NCBI GenBank assembly: GCA_019635735.1
Contig: JAHBYX010000002.1
Span: forward strand, 62,001-126,000
Source: Mesorhizobium sp.
Lineage (GTDB): Bacteria; Pseudomonadota; Alphaproteobacteria; Rhizobiales; Rhizobiaceae
DNA: 64,000 bases
Direction of reading: 5' to 3'
Within the stretch, counting starts at the first letter, position 1, and every line of letters starts with the position of its first letter. Of this stretch, positions 1 through 8,365 are shown piece by piece. Both the position numbers and the translations under genes were made by a program. The notes beneath the pieces are model-generated. The model saw nothing but the letters and a program-made list of their open reading frames with translations, searched no databases and was not told the DNA's origin.

Positions 1-203
1 GAGGCGGACATCCCATCAAAGAAAGCGTTCGATCCACTCATCCTCTGCCAAGGCAACTTGGTGCCGGCATCAGAATTCTCCAGCATCATCCCAAGATATT
101 TCACGCCCTGACGCTCGAGTATCGGCGCATTGTGAAGCAACGTTTCCTGGATCGAGCTGGATCCGGTTTTCCCGAGCCCGATGTGAACGACCAACTTGAC
201 CAA
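1..203 (-). CDS. sulfotransferase-like protein, N-terminal part (cut by window edge)
   Basis: An open frame runs off the left window edge and starts 3 bases after the stop of the glycosyltransferase gene. The likely start is TTG at 203, with AGAGGG in the end of the upstream gene as ribosome site. The first residues read VKLVVHIGLGKTGSSSIQ, which resembles the 5'-phosphosulfate loop (P-K-T-G-[ST]-[ST]) at the N-terminus of PAPS-dependent sulfotransferases and related surface-glycan proteins. Here G replaces the usual P before K. Only about 67 residues are visible, so the family call rests on this loop and on the glycan-gene context. A plain P-loop protein is the alternative. Confidence 0.55.
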   Translation of the reverse strand, partial: MVKLVVHIGLGKTGSSSIQETLLHNAPILERQGVKYLGMMLENSDAGTKLPWQRMSGSNAFFDGMSA

Positions 204-206
204 TAC

Positions 207-2753
207 TCACACCCTCTTCTGGTCCAGCTTGTGCACGAATACCGAATCCATCCCGGTTTGTGCGGCCACCGTGGGCCAAAGCCGCTCGATCAGGTGGAAC
301 TCGGTTCCGTCGTCTGGGATCGGCTCATTCGGCCACGGATAACTCTGCCCGAACAAATCCCGCATGGCCAGAACCACGGAGCGGCGTATCCAGAACATAT
401 TTCCGACCGGAAACAAGAGAGGATTGCTGGGAAGTGGCCCCGACAGGCGCGCTTCGAACTTGGGCAGTAGCTCGCGCGACGCGTTCCAGGATACCCGATA
501 GGGATCGAACGGAGCGACGAGGCCCACTCCGTCCCCGCCGGCCAGATGCAGCGCTGTCGACAGCTCCTTATCGTCCCCCAGCAGAATTCGCATGAGGAAC
601 GTTCGCCAGACTTCACCGGCCCGCCCCAGCGATTTCTTCTGATGGATATGACACCATATGTCGTCCTCGCCGGCGACCCCTCCTTCGTCGAACAGTTCCA
701 GGAATGGAAGGATATCCCGCCCCCGATTGGGCACGACCAGAATTTCGGGCGACAGCCCCTCCAGCAAGGCGAACTTGCGGATCTCCTCGGCCTTCCTGTC
801 CGTATCCGTCGTGACGACGATCCGTTTGGCACAGCGGTAGGCGCGGTAATGTTTCAGGTCGTCGCTCAGTTCGTCAGTGTAGTAGGCGTGGACATGGATG
901 GAGAATTCGGTTTCGGGCACATTCCGCACCTGGCGATAGGGCGCAAGCCGCAGCTTCTTGTGCACCCAGTTATCGGAACTCGCGAGTTCATCTTCCGCGT
1001 GCGCCGGGTCGCGCCAGACGAAGCGCCGACGATAGCGCTGTATCTTCTCCCTCTCGATAACGCGTAGCGGCTGATCCTTCTCGTCTGTCGTGAAGAGTAC
1101 GGGCACGTCGATCTGGCTCGCGCCGCGCACGAAATAGCGCTGCGCCGCAAGCCTCGCCTCGAGGCTCTTTCGAATGGTCGCGAAGAGACGCGGCGGCGGC
1201 GGAGACTCGACCTCCGCCGACGGTTTCTTGCGCGGCAACGACAGGATCGTCTCGGCCGCGGCCTGGGGATTGCCGTACTCGACCGATTTGAAATGCTCGG
1301 TGGACGAATAGAGACTGTCGCCGAAGCCCGAGGCACCCTCGAACTGTACGATCCTGCAACCGGCATCCAGCGCGTCGAATACCACGTTCGGGAGCGGATC
1401 GAGCCGCGAAGATACGAACATCGCATCGGACGCCGCCAGTAGATCTCCATAGGCCGGACCCGCCGGCAGGAAATACAGGTTTCCGCCGGCCCGATCCGCG
1501 TCCGCCTGACGCATATGGTATTTCATCCATGTGCCGAAGTTTATGTCCTCGAAGTTGAGCCCGTCGCCGATCCACACGAATACGGTGTCAGGGTCCCGGG
1601 ATCGGCAGATTTGGGCTGCCATGACGAAGATGTCGGTGCCCTTTCGCCATTGCAGATGCCCTGCCCCGCACACGAGGCGAACCTTTGAAAGATCGCGGCC
1701 GAGAATACTCGACAGGCGCGCCCGGGCGCCGTCAAGCGCCACGGCATCCACCCCTCCAACCGAGAAGTTGCGCTGTCTGAGGATTATCGAATCGCGATCG
1801 GTATCGAACTCGATATCCTGAAGCCGTCCCGCCCAGCTGTCCCGCACGTGCTCGGACGAGAAGACCAGCAGATCTGCGAATAGCCCCGTGAACGTCGATT
1901 TGTACGTGGGGAATATGTAGTGCGCATACTCGTGCACATAGGACGCGAAGGGTATTTCTCGGGCAACCAGAAACGGGATGAACGCCCACGCCTCGACGGA
2001 GTTGACGATGGCGAAGTCAATCGTCTGAAAAGCCTCGCTGCCATGGCGCGCGAAATCGCCAAGGACTTGCGTCGAGAGAACGGCTTCGCAGACATATTCG
2101 AGAAAGTCGGCGAGCAGCGGCCCGTCCCTCAACGACGCGACGATCACATTATGCGTCTGGGAAGCCTCGCGGACGAGATCGAGCGCGACGATGGGTGCCC
2201 CCGTGCGCGAGAATTCGTGCGTTGCGATCAGGCAGGTCGGCTTGTCCGGTGAAAAAGTGGCGCGCCCTTGATGGCGGGACGCGCGCAACTGTTCGAGCGT
2301 CCGGCGCCCTTCCTTCGAGCCGTACAGGAGATAATGAACCAGCGGATCGACGCCGGCTTTCGCGATATCGGAATAGGCGTCCTGATAGGCCCGAGCCGAG
2401 AAGTTCGACATGCTTGCATCGATGGGCGCGCCAAGATGCAACAGTTCGAAGGCTAGATGATAAGCCTCCGGATCCCCACTCTCGATGGCTATCGACAGTT
2501 CTGGATCGGTGACGAGGCGGGCGATGACCGCGATCATGTCCGGATTTCCCGGCGCGATGCTGCGGTAGAGGGTCGGTGCACACCCCTCCTCTCTGCCGCT
2601 TTGCTCGTAGTGCGCGAGAAGAGCCTGGGGATCCTGGTCCAGCTCCCGTCTTTGCGCACCGTAGAAATCGGGATCGAACCTGAAATCCGGACGTCGATCG
2701 AGAAGGTTCGCCATCGACGCGTACTTGCGCCATATGGCCAGCAAATCCGTCAT
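207..2753 (-). CDS. glycosyltransferase with C-terminal rhamnan-synthesis F (RgpF) domain
   Basis: The product has 848 residues. The first 150 or so are a helical region containing 'DFYGAQ', seen at the front of many rhizobial polysaccharide glycosyltransferases. The middle (about 170-510) is a GT-B fold of the GT4 type with 'GAGHLQWRKGTDIF' and a nucleotide-sugar site near 'SSRLDPLPNVVFDALDAG'. The last 270 residues match the RgpF family (FSIHVHAYY, PNRGRDILPF, HIHQKKS, FPVGNMFW), found in enzymes that build rhamnan and other cell-wall or O-antigen polymers. It probably adds sugars to a surface polysaccharide at the cytoplasmic membrane. It overlaps the broken gene upstream by ATGA and is followed by the sulfotransferase-like gene, so the three form an operon. 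Confidence 0.82.
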   Translation of the reverse strand: MTDLLAIWRKYASMANLLDRRPDFRFDPDFYGAQRRELDQDPQALLAHYEQSGREEGCAPTLYRSIAPGNPDMIAVIARLVTDPELSIAIESGDPEAYHLAFELLHLGAPIDASMSNFSARAYQDAYSDIAKAGVDPLVHYLLYGSKEGRRTLEQLRASRHQGRATFSPDKPTCLIATHEFSRTGAPIVALDLVREASQTHNVIVASLRDGPLLADFLEYVCEAVLSTQVLGDFARHGSEAFQTIDFAIVNSVEAWAFIPFLVAREIPFASYVHEYAHYIFPTYKSTFTGLFADLLVFSSEHVRDSWAGRLQDIEFDTDRDSIILRQRNFSVGGVDAVALDGARARLSSILGRDLSKVRLVCGAGHLQWRKGTDIFVMAAQICRSRDPDTVFVWIGDGLNFEDINFGTWMKYHMRQADADRAGGNLYFLPAGPAYGDLLAASDAMFVSSRLDPLPNVVFDALDAGCRIVQFEGASGFGDSLYSSTEHFKSVEYGNPQAAAETILSLPRKKPSAEVESPPPPRLFATIRKSLEARLAAQRYFVRGASQIDVPVLFTTDEKDQPLRVIEREKIQRYRRRFVWRDPAHAEDELASSDNWVHKKLRLAPYRQVRNVPETEFSIHVHAYYTDELSDDLKHYRAYRCAKRIVVTTDTDRKAEEIRKFALLEGLSPEILVVPNRGRDILPFLELFDEGGVAGEDDIWCHIHQKKSLGRAGEVWRTFLMRILLGDDKELSTALHLAGGDGVGLVAPFDPYRVSWNASRELLPKFEARLSGPLPSNPLLFPVGNMFWIRRSVVLAMRDLFGQSYPWPNEPIPDDGTEFHLIERLWPTVAAQTGMDSVFVHKLDQKRV

Positions 2754-3284
2754 GAGGGGTCACCCGGAAAGCACAGATTGAGCAGACCGACCATGCGGCG
2801 GTCGTCGACGCGATTCTCGCACATGAACGAGACGACATCGCGCAATACCGGACTCGTCGCTATCATCTCGCCGAGCCTAAGCGTTGCCAGATCGCCATTG
2901 TCCGTGAAGCTCGCCTCGAGGCTGCCAGGACGGCGCCGTCCCAGTTCGCACTGGGCCTTGACGAAGTCCGCATCGCCCGGGCGATCGATATACAGCAGCG
3001 GCCAGCTCTCGCTGTCGAAGCGGACCTTCAGCAATGAGAGTATGTCCAGGAGCAGGCACTCGCGGCCGCCGGCCTTTCGAGGCAATCGAGAACGAGAAAA
3101 TCCTGCTCGAGTTCCCTGAGCCTCTTTCGGCCCGGGCTGGAGCCGGGAAGAAACACAAGAAGCACTGGCCCATCCCACGCGAGCAAGCCGTCTACGCTCT
3201 CGCTGACATCAAAGCAATTCGATGTCGCGATCAGCATGAGGGACTGTCCCGCAGCGGAATACTGAAAGAATATGCAGCCTTCAT
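2750..3284 (-). pseudogene. hypothetical protein of the glycan operon, apparently broken by two frameshifts
   Basis: No family is recognised. A start ATG at 3284 follows GAAGGG and opens MKAAY, but the reading that looks coded then moves to another frame (FFQYSAAGQSLMLIATS, through the ATG at 3237) and again near 3070 to the frame that ends at 2750 (LLLDILSLLKVRFDSESW). Both steps equal one missing base. Read through, the product would be about 178 residues. The uninterrupted frame 2750-3178 gives 142 residues, but its first 40 are rich in R, G and S and look uncoded. The gene ends in ATGA overlap with the glycosyltransferase, so it once belonged to that operon. Real decay or base-call errors would both give this picture. 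Confidence 0.5.
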
Positions 3285-3601
3285 GAGCCCTTCAAAGCTT
3301 CTTACGTTGATGGGTACGGCGCTACGCGATAACGCCAAGGCATTGCATTTGTGTGGCGCCTGCCATGCCTTCCTGACGAACGCTGTTACCGGCTAGCCGT
3401 TCCCATTGAATGACTCCCCGAGCGAACCGGACGCCCGGCGGTTGGACAGGACGGGAAACTCGGCAGGACTCGGACGTCAAATTCATCGAATCGCATCGGG
3501 ACCAAGATAGCCGGAAGCAACTTCTTTGACATCTCGTCAGGCATTTTGCACTGCACAAATCGAAGACAGCGTAGGATTTATCGTGACCATGGGGAGAGAA
3601 A
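3285..3601. other. intergenic stretch with no gene seen
   Basis: No convincing reading frame, RNA gene or repeat was found here. It separates the promoter side of the glycan operon from the end of the quinone oxidoreductase gene and probably carries the glycan-operon promoter, but no clear -35/-10 pair was recognised. Confidence 0.4.
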
Positions 3602-3616
3602 GGGCCCGGTCGGCCC
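3602..3616 (-). terminator. possible terminator after the quinone oxidoreductase gene
   Basis: A short hairpin GGGCC-N5-GGCCC lies 4 bases past the stop of the minus-strand oxidoreductase gene and is followed on that strand by TTTCTCTC. The stem is only 5 bp, so this is weak. Confidence 0.3.
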
Positions 3617-3620
3617 ATAC

Positions 3621-4631
3621 TCACCCGACATCCAGCACGATCTTGCCGATATGCTCGCCTTCCTGCATGCGCTCATGCGCCCGCCAGGCCTCGCGCAGGG
3701 GGAAGATCATGTCCATCACGGGCGCGATTCTGCGCTCGGCGAGCAGCGGCCAGACTTGCCGTTCGAGCTCGGCGGCGATGCCTGCCTTGAACTCGACGCT
3801 GCGCGGGCGAAGCGTCGAGCCGGTATGCGTCAGCCGCTTGAGCATCAGCTTCGAGAAGTCGGCGCTCGCCTTCGCGCCCTGCAGGAACGCGATCTGGACG
3901 ATCCGTCCGTCGACGGCGGCGGCGTCGTAGTTGCGACCGATATAGTCGCCGCCCACCATGTCGAGGATCACGTCGGCACCCTTGCCGCCGGTCGCATCCT
4001 TCACGGCTGCGACGAAATCCTCGCTCCGGTAGTTCACGGCCCGATCGGCCCCGAGCTTCGTGCAGGCTTCGCATTTCTCGGCCGAGCCGGCGGTCGCGAT
4101 AACGCGGGCGCCGAATGCCTTGGCCAGTTGGACCGCCGCGGTGCCGATACCCGACGTGCCGCCATGCACGAGAAAGACTTCGCCCGCCTTCAGCCCGCCG
4201 CGCTGGAAGACGTTGTGCCAGACGGTGAAGAACGTCTCCGGGATCGCGGCCGCCTCGGTGAAGGTGAAGCCGTGCGGCACCGGCAAGGCGTTGCTCTCGC
4301 TGACGAGGCAGAACTCGGCGTAACCTCCGCCCGGAGTGAGCGCGGTCACCGCGTCACCGATACGCCACCTCTTCACGCCATCTCCGAGCACCGCGACCTC
4401 GCCGGCCACTTCAAGGCCGGGCAGGTCCGAGGCACCTGGCGGCGGCGGATAGGCACCCTGCCGCTGCAGCACGTCGGGCCGGTTCACGCCTGCCGCCTTC
4501 ACCTTGATCAGGATTTCCCCCGGACCTGGCTGCGGCAGCGGCCGCTTCTCGGGTTTCAGCACCATCGGCCCGCCTGGTTCCGTGATCGCGATCGCCGTCA
4601 TCGCCGCCGGAAGCTTTGCCGTCTGTTTCAT
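3621..4631 (-). CDS. NAD(P)H:quinone oxidoreductase, zinc-independent MDR family
   Basis: Medium-chain dehydrogenase/reductase of the quinone oxidoreductase (PIG3/QOR) type, about 336 residues from the chosen start. The N-terminal GroES-like half has 'AAGVNRPDVLQRQG' and lacks the catalytic-zinc cysteine pattern. The Rossmann half carries 'VHGGTSGIGTAAVQLAKAFG', the NADPH loop of this group. Expected role: NADPH-dependent reduction of quinones or enones in the cytosol. The start is placed at 4631 because GGGGAGG sits 6 bases ahead; ATGs at 4637 and 4670 are less well spaced. The gene is divergent from the DUF1192 gene. Confidence 0.85.
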   Translation of the reverse strand: MKQTAKLPAAMTAIAITEPGGPMVLKPEKRPLPQPGPGEILIKVKAAGVNRPDVLQRQGAYPPPPGASDLPGLEVAGEVAVLGDGVKRWRIGDAVTALTPGGGYAEFCLVSESNALPVPHGFTFTEAAAIPETFFTVWHNVFQRGGLKAGEVFLVHGGTSGIGTAAVQLAKAFGARVIATAGSAEKCEACTKLGADRAVNYRSEDFVAAVKDATGGKGADVILDMVGGDYIGRNYDAAAVDGRIVQIAFLQGAKASADFSKLMLKRLTHTGSTLRPRSVEFKAGIAAELERQVWPLLAERRIAPVMDMIFPLREAWRAHERMQEGEHIGKIVLDVG

Positions 4632-4721
4632 TCGCATCCTCCCCCGCTGCCGGGGCTTGTTCGCATCCATCGCCAGGCCCTATGTAACCTCTGCGGGCAA
4701 TGAGGCAAACCGGAGGACGCC

Positions 4722-4913
4722 ATGGCCTTGTTCGAGGAGGAACCGAGGAAGAAGAAAACGGTCCACGAGATCGGCCAGGATCTGGCGACCCTCTCGGTCG
4801 GCGAACTGGAGGAGCGGATCAGTCTGCTGCGCGAGGAAATATCGCGCCTGGAGGCGGAGAAGGCGGCCAAAGGCACGACCCGCAGCGCCGCCGACGCGCT
4901 GTTCAAGCGTTAA
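4722..4913 (+). CDS. DUF1192 family protein
   Basis: A 63-residue acidic/basic protein, mostly one amphipathic helix with a coiled-coil-like middle (ELEERISLLREEISRLEAEK) and the family ending 'SAADALFK'. DUF1192 proteins are small alphaproteobacterial proteins of unknown function. The gene stands alone, divergent from the quinone oxidoreductase and convergent with the MAPEG gene 3 bases away. Confidence 0.85.
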   Translation: MALFEEEPRKKKTVHEIGQDLATLSVGELEERISLLREEISRLEAEKAAKGTTRSAADALFKR

Positions 4914-4916
4914 GCC

Positions 4917-5387
4917 TCAGACCAGGCCGAGGGCTGCGACGAGCACGTAGAGCGTCATGTAGATCAGCATCAGCGAGCCGATCGTCCAGAAGGTGGCGCG
5001 GACATCATGGGTCTGTGCAGTCAGATAGGCGGCGAAATGCAGGAGTCGCGACACGACATAGCCGTAGAGCAGAATTTGCGCGTGTAGCAGTGACGGCCCT
5101 GCAATCACGAACAGGAAACCAGCTGCCAGGAAGAAGGGCAGGTTTTCCAGATCGTTGAGCTGGATCCGGCGGATCCGGTCGACATAGTCGTTCGGCCCGA
5201 TCTGACTCGGATCGGGCTCGGGATTGAGCCGCGTCCTACGCAGATCCTCGGGCGAACGGTAGCCACTTTTGACCTTGGTCATTCGGTAAACGGTGAGCCA
5301 GGACATGCCCACCGCCTTGAGGATCATCAGCGCGGCGCAAATCGCATAGGTGGCGAACAGCGGATCCTGCAGGCTCAGTCGGTCCAT
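4917..5387 (-). CDS. MAPEG family membrane protein
   Basis: The product has 156 residues and four predicted membrane helices, the layout of MAPEG proteins (microsomal glutathione transferase and leukotriene synthase relatives). Family features are 'RTRLNPEPDPSQIG' in the cytosolic loop, 'RIQLNDLENLPFF' at the start of helix two and 'SRLLHFAAYL' in helix three. It is probably an inner-membrane glutathione-dependent enzyme, but no substrate can be read from sequence. The start at 5387 has GGGGGCGAG in front. The open frame reaches further upstream, but that part is not membrane-protein-like. Confidence 0.8.
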   Translation of the reverse strand: MDRLSLQDPLFATYAICAALMILKAVGMSWLTVYRMTKVKSGYRSPEDLRRTRLNPEPDPSQIGPNDYVDRIRRIQLNDLENLPFFLAAGFLFVIAGPSLLHAQILLYGYVVSRLLHFAAYLTAQTHDVRATFWTIGSLMLIYMTLYVLVAALGLV

Positions 5388-5537
5388 GTCTCGCCCCCGG
5401 GTAACGATCCCACTGTCACCAGTGGTATCAGATCGGGTATGCGACGCAAACGGACCCGAACCGTCGCCCTCGGGGTCGTTGAAAGGACATAAAGCGGGTA
5501 TCTTCAGCCGAACCGAATCCCAAAGCGGAAGCCCTTC

Positions 5538-6788
5538 ATGTTCGCATCCTTCGGTCCCATTCTCGCGCTTCTGCGGGGTACCGCCTTCCTGCTCGCCGCC
5601 TCGGGTCTGCACGGCCTGCTCCTGCCGCTGCGCGGTCAGGCCGAAGGGTTCTCGACCTCCTCGCTAGGCCTGCTCGGAACCGCCTGGGCGGCCGGGTTCG
5701 TCGGCGGCTGCCTGTTCGCGCCGCGTCTCGTGCGGAGGGTTGGCCATGTGCGCGCCTTCGGAGCGTTTGCGGCTGCCGCCGCCATCATCGCGCTCATGAC
5801 GGGCCTGCTTATCGATCCGATCGTCTGGATCGTTCTGCGCGTCTTCACCGGTTTTGCCATGGCCGGCGCTTTCATGGTCATCGAAAGCTGGCTCAACGAG
5901 CGCGCCACCAACGAAAACCGCGGCACTGTCTTCGGCCTCTACATGATGGTCACCTACGCCTCGATCATGGCCGGCCAGCTCCTCGTCGCGTTCGGCGACG
6001 TGACGACCGACAAGCTGTTCATGGTGGCGGGCATCTTCTTCTGCCTCTCCCTGATCCCGACGGCCGTCTCCACGGCGGTCACCCCGAAGCCGCTGCAGGA
6101 AGTGTCGCTCGACATCCGGAAGCTCTATGCCAACTCTCCGGTCTCCGTGGCGGCCTGTCTGCTCGTCGGCATAGCCAACGGCGCCTGGGGAACGCTCGGC
6201 GCCGTCTACGGCGCGCAGATCGGCGTCTCGACGGCCACGATCGCGCTGATGATGAGCCTGACGGTCGTCGCCGGAGCCGCGATGCAGATACCGGTCGGGC
6301 GCATCTCCGACATGACCGACCGTCGCAACGTGCTTGCGGGTGCCGCCCTGATCACCGCCCTGATCGGCGTGCTGATCTTTCTCATTCAGCCGCGCTCCGA
6401 CGTCTTCGTCCTGGTCATGACCGCCTGCTACGGGGCGCTCGCCTATACGCTCTATTCGATCGCGGTGGCGCACGCGAACGACCACGCCGACGCCGCGAAT
6501 TTCGTCAAGGTTTCCGGCGGACTGCTGCTCCTCTACGGCTTCGGCACGATGATCGGGCCGGTTCTGGCGGCGGTGCTCATGGAACAGTTGCGGCCGGACG
6601 CGATCTTCCTCGCGACGGCGCTCGCGCACCTGGTGCTCGCTGCCTACACGCTGGTTCGCATCCGCGCCCGCGCGCCGGTGCCGATCGCCGAGCGCGAGAC
6701 GTTCCAGACCCTTCCCTCGGAGCGGGCCGTCACGCCGGAAGCGCTGCGGCTCGATCCGCGCAGCGGCGAATCGCCCGAGAACCGTTGA
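5538..6788 (+). CDS. MFS transporter, YcaD-like
   Basis: A 416-residue major facilitator protein with 12 hydrophobic segments. 'WAAGFVGGCLFAPRLVRRVGHVR' contains the loop 2-3 motif, and 'FMVIESWLNERATNENRGTVFG' is typical of the YcaD group of exporters. The last 40 residues are a polar cytosolic tail. The substrate is unknown. A small ArsR-type regulator follows 30 bases downstream on the same strand. Confidence 0.8.
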   Translation: MFASFGPILALLRGTAFLLAASGLHGLLLPLRGQAEGFSTSSLGLLGTAWAAGFVGGCLFAPRLVRRVGHVRAFGAFAAAAAIIALMTGLLIDPIVWIVLRVFTGFAMAGAFMVIESWLNERATNENRGTVFGLYMMVTYASIMAGQLLVAFGDVTTDKLFMVAGIFFCLSLIPTAVSTAVTPKPLQEVSLDIRKLYANSPVSVAACLLVGIANGAWGTLGAVYGAQIGVSTATIALMMSLTVVAGAAMQIPVGRISDMTDRRNVLAGAALITALIGVLIFLIQPRSDVFVLVMTACYGALAYTLYSIAVAHANDHADAANFVKVSGGLLLLYGFGTMIGPVLAAVLMEQLRPDAIFLATALAHLVLAAYTLVRIRARAPVPIAERETFQTLPSERAVTPEALRLDPRSGESPENR

Positions 6789-6818
6789 AGTGGCCGGCAC
6801 TGTCGCTTACGCTGGGAT

Positions 6819-7082
6819 ATGGCGCTCGAAGACTCTTTCCTGGCGATATCGGATCCCAACCGGCGGACGATCCTGGAAGAACTCCGGCGATCGCCGCGCA
6901 CTGTGAACGAACTCGCCTCGGGATTGCCTGTCTCCCGGCCCGCCGTTTCCCAGCACCTGAAAGTCCTGCTCGACGCCGGTCTGGTCTCGGTCCGCGCCGA
7001 AGGCACGCGGCGCATCTATGCGGTGGAGAATGCGGGGTTCCTGCGCCTCAACCTGTGGCTCGACCAGTTCTGGCAGGAATGA
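6819..7082 (+). CDS. ArsR-family winged-helix regulator
   Basis: An 87-residue protein that is essentially one winged helix-turn-helix: 'ISDPNRRTILEEL' (helix 1), 'TVNELASGLPVSRPAVSQHLKVL' (recognition helix) and 'GTRRIYAV' (wing). There are no cysteine metal-site residues in helix 3, so it is a non-metal ArsR type, of the group often paired with SRPBCC or transport genes. It probably controls the preceding MFS gene or itself. Confidence 0.85.
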   Translation: MALEDSFLAISDPNRRTILEELRRSPRTVNELASGLPVSRPAVSQHLKVLLDAGLVSVRAEGTRRIYAVENAGFLRLNLWLDQFWQE

Positions 7083-7098
7083 GCCGGCCGTAAACACA

Positions 7099-7130
7099 AG
7101 CGGCCCGCCGGGGAGGACCGACGGGCCGCT
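7099..7130. terminator. hairpin between convergent arsR-like and DUF465 genes
   Basis: A 9-bp perfect stem (AGCGGCCCG / CGGGCCGCT) with a 14-base loop lies in the short space between two convergent genes. There is no T-run on either side, so it may act as a bidirectional, weak or RNA-stabilising hairpin. Confidence 0.55.
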
Positions 7131-7160
7131 AGATCATACCTGCGCCAGGCGCAATGGATA

Positions 7161-7355
7161 TCAGTGACGGGTTTGCGTTTCGTCTTCCCGCGCATTGCGA
7201 AGCCGGAAGATCTGGTCCTTGAGGGCCAGTTTCCTGCGCTTCATCGCGACGATCGCGATGTCGTCCACGGATGGACTGGCCTGCGCTTCGGCGATCTGTT
7301 CTTCAATCTCGCTGTGGCGCTTCTGGAGCTCCGCAAGGTGGGACGCCAAAGACAT
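7161..7355 (-). CDS. DUF465 (YdcH) family protein
   Basis: A 64-residue helical-hairpin protein with the family pattern 'HLAELQKRHSEIEEQI' then 'MKRRKLALKDQIFRLR'. The function is unknown; YdcH-like proteins are small and highly charged. A paralogue lies 236 bases away on the opposite strand, so the two share one divergent promoter region (7356-7591), which also holds a small hairpin (GCCGTCC / GGACGGC) at 7400-7417. Confidence 0.85.
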   Translation of the reverse strand: MSLASHLAELQKRHSEIEEQIAEAQASPSVDDIAIVAMKRRKLALKDQIFRLRNAREDETQTRH

Positions 7356-7591
7356 CTATCTTTCTCCCTTCGCTGGTTTCCTCGTTTCCGCCAGAGAAGG
7401 CCGTCCCGCCGGACGGCGCTTATGACGGATCGATGACAGTGTGCCATCCAACAGGCGGATTGTCGAACTCCAAGGAGTAGGATTTCGTTTCAAGGTGAAA
7501 TGTGATATGGCGACTCGCCGGTCGCAGTCCCGTGTCCGGGCTCCCCGACGCTCCGCGCGAACGCGCATCACCGCATTGAGACGGAACCTAG

Positions 7592-7795
7592 ATGTCCGAC
7601 CAGGACCAGGCAGAGATCAAGCTCGAATACGCTCGTCTCAAACAGGATCATGCCGATTTCGACGCGGCGATCAACGCGATGATCGCGACGGGCTGCGACC
7701 CGCTGCAGATCCAGCGGATGAAGAAGAAGAAGCTGCATCTCAAGGACAGGCTGCTGCAGCTTTCCGACAAGGTCGTTCCCGACATCATCGCGTGA
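7592..7795 (+). CDS. DUF465 (YdcH) family protein, second copy
   Basis: A 67-residue paralogue of the divergent DUF465 gene, with 'EYARLKQDHADFDAAI' and 'QIQRMKKKKLHLKDRL' in the same two-helix layout. It precedes purE by about 75 bases on the same strand and may be cotranscribed with it. The function is unknown. Confidence 0.85.
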   Translation: MSDQDQAEIKLEYARLKQDHADFDAAINAMIATGCDPLQIQRMKKKKLHLKDRLLQLSDKVVPDIIA

Positions 7796-7870
7796 CGGCT
7801 GCGCCACGGCCGCTGCTTGCGCGCATTGTCGGTTTCCGCTAGGTCCGCCGCCTTGACGAGGGAAACCGAC

Positions 7871-8365
7871 ATGGCCGGCAGCGACGTCGCGATCATCATG
7901 GGCAGCCAGTCCGACTGGGCGACCATGCGTCATGCCGCCGAGACGCTCGAGACCCTCGGCATCCCTCACGACCGCCTGATCGTCTCCGCCCACCGCACGC
8001 CCGAACGGCTCTACGACTTCGCCCGCGGTGCCAAGGCCAGGGGCTACAAGGTGGTGATCGCCGGCGCCGGCGGCGCCGCCCACCTGCCGGGGATGACCGC
8101 TTCGCTCACTCCTCTGCCGGTGTTCGGAGTGCCGGTGGAGTCCAAGGCGCTGTCGGGACAGGATTCGCTGCTTTCGATAGTCCAGATGCCCGCCGGCATC
8201 CCCGTTGGCACCCTCGCCATCGGCCGCGCCGGCGCGGTCAATGCAGCTCTCCTGGCTGCGGCTGTCCTCGCACTTCACGACGACGGGCTGGCCGAGCGCC
8301 TCGACGCCTTCCGCAAGGCGCAGAGCGACAAGGTGGCGCTGACACCGTCGGACAACGCCGAATGA
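7871..8365 (+). CDS. purE: N5-carboxyaminoimidazole ribonucleotide mutase
   Basis: Class I PurE of 164 residues. It converts N5-CAIR to CAIR in purine synthesis. 'IIMGSQSDW' is the substrate loop, '[14 protein letters not shown]' holds the catalytic histidine, and '[16 protein letters not shown]' is the third conserved block. The start is the ATG at 7871, after GAGGGAAACC; the frame extends upstream but without family sequence. The end overlaps purK by ATGA, so the two steps that carboxylate AIR are translationally coupled. Confidence 0.96.
   Translation: MAGSDVAIIMGSQSDWATMRHAAETLETLGIPHDRLIVSAHRTPERLYDFARGAKARGYKVVIAGAGGAAHLPGMTASLTPLPVFGVPVESKALSGQDSLLSIVQMPAGIPVGTLAIGRAGAVNAALLAAAVLALHDDGLAERLDAFRKAQSDKVALTPSDNAE

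Noticed and set aside
7400..7417. Hairpin GCCGTCC / GGACGGC between the two DUF465 genes as a terminator
   Set aside because: Both genes point away from it, so nothing would be terminated; its role, if any, is unknown.
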